Shown here in pieces: positions 1 through 5,199 of a stretch of DNA of 5,199 nucleotides. The DNA lies in assembly GCA_902796045.1 (NCBI GenBank), contig CADBNQ010000261.1:1-5199 (forward strand). Reading direction: 5' to 3'. Source of the stretch: an uncultured Lachnospiraceae bacterium. GTDB taxonomy: Bacteria > Bacillota > Clostridia > Lachnospirales > Lachnospiraceae. The position numbers and the translations under genes are program-made. The notes beneath the pieces are model-generated. The model saw only the letters and a list, made by a program, of their open reading frames with translations. It was not told the origin of the DNA and made no database searches. The number at the start of each line of letters is the position of its first letter. The first letter of the stretch is position 1.

Positions 1-2547
1 ACGGCCTCCTCCGCCTCCGCCGACCAGGGCAGCAGCCTGCCTGATGATGTTGCCGGCGTGGGCGCCTGCCTTTACGGCGTCATCTGTGGCTGTCACGATC
101 AGATTGACCTTTCCTCCCAGGTCGGAGGCCAGCACAACGATCCCGCTGCCGATTTTCTCCTTCAGGTCATCGCCAAGTGTCCGCAGGGCATTCATGTCCA
201 CATCCTTTACAGAGACAGGCAGCAGCTTAAATCCGCCTGCTTCTATGGCGTCATCCATGACATCTGCCACTTCACTCCTGGCAATCTGGTCTTTAAGTTT
301 CTCATTCTCAGAGGAAAGAGCCTTTACCTCGTCCAGAAGGGCCTGGATCCGGCTGACCAGGTTTGCCGGTTCAGTCTTTGCCTTTCTGGCTGCATCCAGC
401 AGGGTATGCTCTATCCCGGCATAATAATGTAAGACATTATCCCCGGTGATGGCCTCGATCCTCCTCACGCCGGCTGCGATGCCGCTCTCGGAAAGGATCT
501 TGAATGTGCCGATGTCTCCGGTGTGCTTCACATGGGTTCCGCCGCAGAACTCTTTGGAGAAATCACCCATGGAAACGACGCGTACCTTCTCACCGTACTT
601 CTCGCCGAAGAGGGCGACAGCACCGGTCTTTTTTGCCTCATCTACTGTCATGATATCAGTACATACCTGCAGATCTTCGGCGATCTCATGATTCACCAGG
701 TCTTCCACAGCCCTGATCTCCTCAGGTGTCATGGCCTGGAAATGGGAGAAATCAAAGCGGGTACGTCCTCCATCCTGGAAAGACCCTGCCTGTTCCACAT
801 GGGAACCCAGGACTTCCTTTAATGCCTTGTGCATCAGATGGGTGGCGGAATGATTCTTGCAGGTCGCTTTTCTGTTGGCAGCGTCCACGGACAGGGTGAC
901 CTGATCTCCCACCTTGATCATCCCCTTTGTCATCCTGCCGATATGACCGTATTTTCCGCCCTTTAAGGGGATGGTGTCCTTTACCTCAAACTCAGCATCG
1001 GCCGTGCGGATGAATCCGGTGTCCCCCTGCTGTCCGCCCATGGTGGCATAGAAGGGGGTCTCCTTTACGATCACTGTTCCTTCATCACCATCTGCCAGAG
1101 CCTCTGTGATCTCCTCGGTGCTGGTCAGCACGGTCACCTCTGACTGAACGGTAAGCTGGTCATAGCCGACGAATTCCGTGGTGATGGCAGGATCGATCTC
1201 GTCATATACTGTGGCGTCTGCCCCCATGTAATTGGTGGTCTTTCTGGCCTTTCTGGCCTTGACGCGCTGTTCTTCCATGCAGACCCTGAAGCCTTCTGTG
1301 TCAACCTTATATCCCTTCTCGGCCAGGATCTCCTCTGTCAGGTCCAGAGGGAATCCGTAAGTGTCATAAAGCTTGAAGGCATCCTCTCCGGACAGCTCGC
1401 TGCTGCCCTCAGCCGACATCTTTGCTTCCAGGTCACCAAGGATGGAAAGACCCTGGTCTATGGTTTTGTCGAATTTATTCTCTTCCTGGGTCAGGACATT
1501 GAATATGAAATCTCTCTTCTCATCAAGTTCCGGATAGCCGTCCTTTGATCCCTCGATGACCGTCCTGCTCAGCTCGGCCATGAACTTGCCTTCAATCCCG
1601 AGACGGCGTCCGTGCCTGGCTGCCCGGCGGATGATCCGGCGGAGCACATAACCCCGGCCCTCGTTGCTGGGCATGATGCCATCGGAGATCATGAATGTGG
1701 CTGACCGGATGTGGTCTGTGATCAGACGGATGGAGATATCATCCTCCTCCTTCTCCTTGTAATTCTTGTGGGCAAGCTCGCCGACCTTCTCCCGCAGTGC
1801 ACGGATCGTATCTACATCAAAGATTGAATCCACGTCCTGAACTACAACAGCCAGACGTTCAAGTCCCATACCGGTATCGATGTTTTTATTCTCAAGGAGA
1901 GTGTAATTATTGTGGCCGTCATTGTCGAACTGGGTAAATACATTGTTCCACACTTCGATATAGCGGTCACAGTCACAGCCGACTGTACAGTCCGGTTTAC
2001 CGCATCCATAGCGGGCACCGCGGTCATAATAGATCTCTGAACAGGGACCGCATGGTCCTGCACCATGCTCCCAGAAGTTATCTTCTTTGCCGAACTTGAA
2101 GATCCGCTCCGGAGCAATGCCGATATCATCTCTCCAGATGGCAAAAGCTTCATCGTCCTCAAGGTAAACAGAAGGATAGAGCCGGTCAGGATCCAGACCT
2201 ACAACCTCCGTCAGGAACTCCCAGGACCAGGCGATCGCTTCCTTCTTAAAATAATCCCCGAAAGAAAAATTGCCCAGCATCTCAAAAAATGTCCCGTGAC
2301 GTGCGGTCTTTCCGACATTCTCTATATCACCTGTGCGGATACACTTCTGGCATGTGGCTACTCTCTTTCTGGGAGGGATCTCCTGGCCGGTAAAATAAGG
2401 CTTGAGAGGGGCCATGCCTGCATCGATCAGCAGCAGGCTGTTATCATTATGCGGAACCAGGGAAAAGCTCTTCATCACAAGGTGGCCCTTGCTTTCAAAA
2501 TAATCAAGAAACATCTTCCTCAGTTCATTCACTCCATACTTCTTCAA
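1..2547 (-). CDS. alaS: Alanine--tRNA ligase (AlaRS), 3' end cut by the window edge
   Basis: Cytoplasmic class II synthetase that charges tRNA-Ala with alanine and hydrolyses mischarged Ser/Gly-tRNA-Ala. The reading frame is open for 849 codons and runs off the left edge. It stops inside the glycine-rich C-terminal motif (VGGGGGGR), so roughly 25-35 residues are missing. Visible parts in order: the catalytic core with RTGDIENVGKTARHGTFFEMLGN split around residues 71-93 (motif 2 region) and GMGLER at 226-231 (motif 3); a cysteine-rich insert with C182, C187, C191 and C193; the editing domain with zinc/catalytic pairs H566-x3-H570 and C668-x3-H672; a predicted coiled coil near 725-760; and a DHHA1-type C-terminal domain. 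The start is TTG at 2547, chosen because AGGAGG lies 8 bases upstream and the resulting N-terminus (MKKYGVNELRKMFL) fits the family. The next candidate, GTG at codon 6, is too far from the ribosome site. No frameshift was seen. Identity is secure. Confidence 0.97.
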   Translation of the reverse strand, partial: MKKYGVNELRKMFLDYFESKGHLVMKSFSLVPHNDNSLLLIDAGMAPLKPYFTGQEIPPRKRVATCQKCIRTGDIENVGKTARHGTFFEMLGNFSFGDYFKKEAIAWSWEFLTEVVGLDPDRLYPSVYLEDDEAFAIWRDDIGIAPERIFKFGKEDNFWEHGAGPCGPCSEIYYDRGARYGCGKPDCTVGCDCDRYIEVWNNVFTQFDNDGHNNYTLLENKNIDTGMGLERLAVVVQDVDSIFDVDTIRALREKVGELAHKNYKEKEEDDISIRLITDHIRSATFMISDGIMPSNEGRGYVLRRIIRRAARHGRRLGIEGKFMAELSRTVIEGSKDGYPELDEKRDFIFNVLTQEENKFDKTIDQGLSILGDLEAKMSAEGSSELSGEDAFKLYDTYGFPLDLTEEILAEKGYKVDTEGFRVCMEEQRVKARKARKTTNYMGADATVYDEIDPAITTEFVGYDQLTVQSEVTVLTSTEEITEALADGDEGTVIVKETPFYATMGGQQGDTGFIRTADAEFEVKDTIPLKGGKYGHIGRMTKGMIKVGDQVTLSVDAANRKATCKNHSATHLMHKALKEVLGSHVEQAGSFQDGGRTRFDFSHFQAMTPEEIRAVEDLVNHEIAEDLQVCTDIMTVDEAKKTGAVALFGEKYGEKVRVVSMGDFSKEFCGGTHVKHTGDIGTFKILSESGIAAGVRRIEAITGDNVLHYYAGIEHTLLDAARKAKTEPANLVSRIQALLDEVKALSSENEKLKDQIARSEVADVMDDAIEAGGFKLLPVSVKDVDMNALRTLGDDLKEKIGSGIVVLASDLGGKVNLIVTATDDAVKAGAHAGNIIRQAAALVGGGGGGR

Positions 2548-2555
2548 CGTACTAT

Positions 2556-2561
2556 CCTCCT
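2556..2561 (-). promoter_or_regulatory. Ribosome-binding site fixing the TTG start of alaS
   Basis: AGGAGG on the minus strand, 8 bases before the TTG at 2547. It is a near-consensus Shine-Dalgarno and decides the start, because no ATG lies at a suitable distance and the first in-frame ATG (codon 12) is inside the conserved N-terminal helix. Confidence 0.85.
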
Positions 2562-2582
2562 GTGTTCAGGCTGCCGGCGGAT

Positions 2583-2741
2583 CTACCGGTCAGAATCTGA
2601 CTCTGACACCTTCCCGGCGGCATCCTTTTCTTTTTTTCTCTTAAGCAGGGCTTTCCCTGCAAAAATACCCAGACCTGCAATAATAACATAATATATGAAA
2701 GTAACAAGGTATTGAACGAACGCATTGAATACTGCTGTCAC
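2583..2741 (-). CDS. Small single-pass membrane protein, 52 aa, upstream of alaS
   Basis: Product unrecognised. The frame runs from GTG at 2741 to a TAG stop at 2583-2585. A perfect AAAGGAGG (2748-2755) sits 6 bases before the GTG, which is the strongest evidence that it is translated. The protein has a short N-terminal segment, one predicted membrane helix of about 20 residues (residues 11-30, rich in V, I, F, Y, A and G), then a basic patch KRKKEK at 34-39 and an acidic/serine tail (SESDSDR). By the positive-inside rule the tail should be cytoplasmic. The stop is 35 bases from the alaS start, in the same direction and without a terminator, so co-transcription with alaS is likely. The role is unknown. 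I have an uncertain memory of similar short proteins beside alaS in related Clostridia. Too short for homology-free confidence, but the combination of ribosome site and membrane topology makes it credible. Confidence 0.72.
   Translation of the reverse strand: MTAVFNAFVQYLVTFIYYVIIAGLGIFAGKALLKRKKEKDAAGKVSESDSDR
2645..2660. repeat. Perfect 6-bp inverted repeat with 4-base loop inside the 52-aa gene
   Basis: GCAGGG, a CTTT loop, then CCCTGC, within the codons for the end of the membrane helix of the small protein. In the minus-strand transcript it would form a short GC-rich hairpin about 100 bases before alaS. The run of T on the minus strand lies before the hairpin, not after it, and the plus strand has A after it, so it does not have terminator form in either direction. 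It may have no function. Confidence 0.45.
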
Positions 2742-2848
2742 AAAATGCCTCCTTTAGGATTATCTCCTCTTGTTATTAAAGATCTGACAATCATACTGAT
2801 GATACTGTAAGCGATTATAACATAATGCAGGAAAACCTGTAAACTCAT
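2738..2848 (-). CDS. Possible small hydrophobic peptide, 36 aa, between nagA and the 52-aa gene
   Basis: Tentative. The frame starts at ATG 2848, 12 bases after the nagA stop and in the same frame as nagA, and ends with TGA at 2738-2740. That stop overlaps the GTG start of the next small gene by 4 bases (GTGA), the usual geometry of translational coupling. The peptide is hydrophobic for residues 3-20 (rich in V, I, L, Y), followed by two arginines (R22, R27) and a polar end, DNPKGGIL, whose KGG codons encode the downstream ribosome site. Against it: no Shine-Dalgarno precedes the ATG, so initiation would depend on ribosomes finishing nagA, and a promoter-like sequence lies within its first half. 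If that promoter is the main one, the transcript would start inside the frame and the peptide would be read only from the longer nagA message. It could equally be a chance open frame in an AT-rich leader. Confidence 0.33.
   Translation of the reverse strand: MSLQVFLHYVIIAYSIISMIVRSLITRGDNPKGGIL
2748..2755 (-). promoter_or_regulatory. Consensus ribosome-binding site of the 52-aa gene
   Basis: AAAGGAGG on the minus strand, 6 bases before GTG at 2741. The spacing and match to the 16S 3' end are close to ideal for a Firmicute, and stronger than the site in front of nagA. Confidence 0.8.
2814..2843 (-). promoter_or_regulatory. Sigma-A-type promoter driving the small gene and alaS
   Basis: On the minus strand TTTACA (2838-2843) is followed after 18 bases by TATAAT (2814-2819). 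A TG one base upstream of the -10 box (TGTTATAAT) gives an extended -10. A start of transcription is expected near 2806-2808, which leaves a leader of about 65-70 bases before the GTG of the 52-aa gene. That leader is too short for a T-box. The position just downstream of nagA is where a separate alaS promoter would be expected. The caveat is that the same bases also encode the hydrophobic codons of the possible 36-aa peptide. Confidence 0.55.
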
Positions 2849-2860
2849 TTTTATGATTAT

Positions 2861-4000
2861 TCAGCAGATCACTCTGACAGGCGAAAGCTGCCTGTTCATA
2901 ATGACCAGATCAGCTCTGGCGCCCGGTCTGAACCCTCCGATCTCTCCCTCCATCCCGATGCTTGCGGCCGGATTAAAGGTGGCAGCCATGACGGCATCCG
3001 CAAGCGGAATGCCGAAAGAAACCGCCCTCTGCATACAGGTCATGAGGTCAGACACGGAGCCTGCCAGGGTATTATCTGCCAGTGTGGCTCTATACCCTCT
3101 CTTAAAGACCTTCTGTCCTCCCAGCTCGGTCTCTCCGTCCGGAAGTCCCGTGGCCCGCATGGAGTCAGAGATCAGGACCACCCGGTCCGGACCATACAGT
3201 CTGAAGGCTGCCCTGACCATGGCAGGATGGACATGCAGGCCGTCGCAGATCAGTTCTACAAAGACATGCCGGCAGTCTGCCGCAGCCCCTGCCGGGCCCG
3301 GCTCCCTGTGTCCCAGACCTGTCATGGCATTATAGAGGTGGGTGACATGGTCAGCACCGTGCAGGAAAGCCTGACGGGCCGTCTCATAATCGCAGGCTGT
3401 ATGCCCCAGTGATATATGCACATGCTTGTGGAAACGGTCGATAAAGTCCATGGCTCCCTTTGTCTCCGGCGCCAGGGTGACAAGCCGGATGGGAAGGGAT
3501 GCTGATTTCATAAGTCGGGCAAACATGGACTGGTCAGGAGCTGTAATATATGCCCTGTTCTGGGCACCTGCCTTCTCGAGGGATAAAAAAGGTCCTTCCA
3601 TATGGATCCCCACCGGTCTGGCATATGCCCCTTCATCGGGTACACAGTCTGCCGTGGCGAAAATCTTCTCCAGACGGTATTCAGGAAAGGTCATGGAGGC
3701 AGGACAAAAGGAGGTCACACCGACGCGGCACAGGTAGGCAGCAATCTCCTTTAGACCCTTTTCATCGGCATCAGAGAAATCATATCCTGCACATCCGTGG
3801 GTGTGGATATCTACCAGACCGGGGATCACATAAGCGCCTCTGACATCCAGGACCTCACTGTGATCTGCCTCAGACCTGTCACAGATTCGGCCGTCAGCAT
3901 CCGTAAAGAGATCCTGACGATGGAAGAAGCCTTCCCGGAAAAGCTGTCCGTTACTCTTTTTTTCTCTGATGAAAAACACTTCTCCGTTTTTTATGATCAT
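2861..4000 (-). CDS. nagA: N-acetylglucosamine-6-phosphate deacetylase
   Basis: Cytoplasmic amidohydrolase that removes acetate from GlcNAc-6-phosphate to give glucosamine-6-phosphate, used in amino-sugar catabolism and peptidoglycan recycling. It is complete at 379 residues, close to the usual 380-400. The TIM-barrel metal enzyme motifs are all present: PGLVDIHTHG with H66 and H68; HMEGPF with metal ligand E135; LGHT with H200; THLYNAM with H221; HREPG at 231-235 and CDGLHVHP (H256), which contact substrate; ISDSMRATG with the catalytic aspartate D279; and TLAGS at 311-315. The H66-x-H68 pair resembles the two-metal Bacillus type rather than the single-zinc E. coli type. The ATG overlaps the upstream MATE stop by 4 bases, with AGAAGG 7 bases before it inside the MATE codons, so translation is probably coupled. 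No nagB or sugar transporter is visible here. Confidence 0.96.
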   Translation of the reverse strand: MIIKNGEVFFIREKKSNGQLFREGFFHRQDLFTDADGRICDRSEADHSEVLDVRGAYVIPGLVDIHTHGCAGYDFSDADEKGLKEIAAYLCRVGVTSFCPASMTFPEYRLEKIFATADCVPDEGAYARPVGIHMEGPFLSLEKAGAQNRAYITAPDQSMFARLMKSASLPIRLVTLAPETKGAMDFIDRFHKHVHISLGHTACDYETARQAFLHGADHVTHLYNAMTGLGHREPGPAGAAADCRHVFVELICDGLHVHPAMVRAAFRLYGPDRVVLISDSMRATGLPDGETELGGQKVFKRGYRATLADNTLAGSVSDLMTCMQRAVSFGIPLADAVMAATFNPAASIGMEGEIGGFRPGARADLVIMNRQLSPVRVIC

Positions 4001-5199
4001 GAAGTCACCTTCTTTGTATCATCTGTCCTCTTTTCATATCCTTTTTTGTACATGAAGAGAAAATAGATCACGCACAGGATATTCTGGACCAGAGATGAGG
4101 CAGGGGTTGCCAGCCCAATCCGGAAGAGGGAGACAGGCCTGATCCGGCTGAAAATGAGGCTCAGGGGAACACGGACGCCAAAAGCACCCAGGATTCCCTG
4201 GACCATCACAAACCTTGTCCTCTGGCAGCCGGTAAAATATCCGATAAAGCAGAACAAAAATGCTGTCTGCAGACAGTCGATCGCGTAAGCTTTCAGGTAC
4301 TGACTGGAGGCGATACAGACTGCGGCATCTTTTGAAAAGATGCTGCTGAGCCAGACACCGTGAAAAAAGGCCATATAGCCGAGAACCAGGCTGCAGGCAA
4401 AAGAAATCGATATGCCGCAGACCAGCGCTTTTGCGGCCCGCCGCATCTTCCTTGCTCCAAAGTTCTGCGCCACGAAGGATGACATGGCCTGGGAGAAGGA
4501 AATGGGCAGCAGCATGATGAAACCGCACAGTTTTTCTGCGACACCGACACCGGCAGAAGCCACGACACCAAGCTCGTTTACTATAGCCATGATCACAAGA
4601 AAGCTCGTGGTCACCATAAAGTCCTGCAAAGCGATGGGCGAGCCCAGTTTTAAGATCCTGGCCACCAGCTCTTTGTGAAAACCTATATCCCTGGCTGAGA
4701 AAGAAAAAGGTATCCCCCGCTGCCTGATGATGATAAAAGAAAGTATCACACTCAGGGCCTGCGCCATCACGGTTGCTATGGCAGCGCCGGCAGCCCCCAT
4801 CCCGAAGACGGCGACCAGAAGCAGGTCTCCTGCCACATTAAATGCAGCCGCGATCATGACCGTGATCAGGGGCATCCTGGAATCACCGATTCCCCGGAAT
4901 ATACTCCCTAGGATGTTGTAGGCCACAATAAAGACAGCACCCCCGCAGCAGATGCGGATATACTGTACAGTCATGGCAAAAGCCTCTCTGGGGGCGTTCA
5001 GTATGGAAGAAACCGGGACAGCCAGAGGCTGCATGGCGATCATCAGGAAGAGACCGGTCAGGGTAAAAAAGAAGATCGTTGCCCCTGTGATCTTCCCGCA
5101 TTCCTCAAGCTTCTTCTGTCCGATATGCTGGCCCAGCAGCACAGTGGTCCCTAAAGATATGTCTGTGATGATCATGGTCAGGGAATGCATCACCTGAGC
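3997..5199 (-). CDS. MATE-family multidrug/Na+ (or H+) antiporter, N-terminus beyond the window
   Basis: Integral membrane exporter of the MOP/MATE superfamily, which uses a sodium or proton gradient to expel drugs or metabolites. The frame is open to the right edge and gives 400 visible residues. MATE proteins usually have about 450, and the visible part begins near the second membrane helix, so about 50 residues including the first helix are missing. The GTG/ATG at 5188-5193 is probably internal, not the true start. About eleven hydrophobic helices can be counted. Family signatures are LGTTVLLGQHIGQKK after helix 2, the FRGIGDSRMP loop near residues 101-110, and the second-half counterpart PISFSQAMSSFVAQNFGA near 232-249. 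The C-terminus is short, basic and polar (KKGYEKRTDDTKKVTS). The TGA stop overlaps the nagA start (ATGA). The substrate cannot be inferred from sequence. Confidence 0.93.
   Translation of the reverse strand, partial: AQVMHSLTMIITDISLGTTVLLGQHIGQKKLEECGKITGATIFFFTLTGLFLMIAMQPLAVPVSSILNAPREAFAMTVQYIRICCGGAVFIVAYNILGSIFRGIGDSRMPLITVMIAAAFNVAGDLLLVAVFGMGAAGAAIATVMAQALSVILSFIIIRQRGIPFSFSARDIGFHKELVARILKLGSPIALQDFMVTTSFLVIMAIVNELGVVASAGVGVAEKLCGFIMLLPISFSQAMSSFVAQNFGARKMRRAAKALVCGISISFACSLVLGYMAFFHGVWLSSIFSKDAAVCIASSQYLKAYAIDCLQTAFLFCFIGYFTGCQRTRFVMVQGILGAFGVRVPLSLIFSRIRPVSLFRIGLATPASSLVQNILCVIYFLFMYKKGYEKRTDDTKKVTS
4008..4013 (-). promoter_or_regulatory. Ribosome-binding site of nagA inside the end of the MATE gene
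   Basis: AGAAGG on the minus strand, 7 bases before the nagA ATG at 4000 and encoded by the last lysine/valine codons of the MATE gene. It is moderate in strength, which fits initiation helped by ribosomes that terminate at the overlapping ATGA. Confidence 0.6.

Noticed and set aside
44..432. Two overlapping plus-strand frames of about 125 codons opposite the 3' part of alaS
   Set aside because: They are antisense in two different frames over the same stretch, serine/alanine-rich or without family features, while alaS reads cleanly through the region.
2587..2605. GTCAGA / TCTGAC inverted repeat near the end of the 52-aa gene
   Set aside because: A short 6-bp stem with a 7-base loop that follows from repeated Ser-Glu/Asp codons. 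No T-run and no sign of an operator.
2645..2660. GC-rich hairpin as a possible intrinsic terminator between nagA and alaS
   Set aside because: Neither strand has a T-run after the stem. On the minus strand the T-run comes before it, and the stem lies inside a likely coding sequence.
2065..2691. Plus-strand open frame of 208 codons opposite the alaS start and the small-protein gene
   Set aside because: It lies antisense to the highly conserved alaS N-terminus, shows no recognisable domain, and I saw no convincing ribosome site. It is a shadow of the codon pattern of alaS.
2853..3335. Plus-strand frame of 160 codons opposite nagA
   Set aside because: Composition is typical of an antisense shadow (serine, proline, alanine and methionine-rich), and it lies over conserved nagA motifs that explain the open frame.
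4034..4571. Two alternative minus-strand frames (164 and 92 codons) inside the MATE gene
   Set aside because: Both are rich in Cys, Arg and Pro without domain logic, and the MATE frame over the same bases has clear membrane helices and family motifs.
5188..5193. GTG-ATG at 5193 as the true start of the MATE gene
   Set aside because: The frame stays open to the window edge, and the protein from here would lack the first membrane helix normal for the family, with no good ribosome site visible in the six bases left.

Overview
The window reads as a stretch of chromosome from a Gram-positive Firmicute of the class Clostridia, most likely a Lachnospiraceae-type gut anaerobe. The main reason is the alanyl-tRNA synthetase: its N-terminus (MKKYGVNELRKMFL...) and its cysteine-rich insert (CGKPDC..GCDCDRY) match what I remember of that family. 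Strong GGAGG ribosome-binding sites and a sigma-A-like promoter agree with this. The assignment is from memory, not from a database search.

Every gene I can support lies on the minus strand, so transcription runs from the right edge to the left. In that order: (1) a MATE-family multidrug/sodium antiporter whose N-terminus lies beyond the right edge (3997-5199); (2) nagA, N-acetylglucosamine-6-phosphate deacetylase, complete (2861-4000), whose ATG overlaps the MATE stop codon by 4 bases; (3) a gap of about 310 bases with no obvious large gene, holding a good promoter-like sequence and two tiny hydrophobic reading frames, of 36 and 52 codons, that overlap by 4 bases; (4) alaS, starting at a TTG with a strong Shine-Dalgarno (1-2547), its last few dozen codons beyond the left edge.

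Functionally there are two units. MATE plus nagA looks like a translationally coupled pair: an exporter and an amino-sugar catabolism or cell-wall recycling enzyme. The small membrane-protein gene plus alaS looks like a second unit with its own promoter. No terminator is visible between the units, so read-through from nagA into alaS is possible. No T-box or other tRNA-sensing leader fits in front of alaS here.

Most of the window is ordinary housekeeping and metabolic DNA. I see no mobile element, CRISPR array, RNA gene or clearly new multi-gene system. The part that repays attention is the small-protein interval at 2583-2848.
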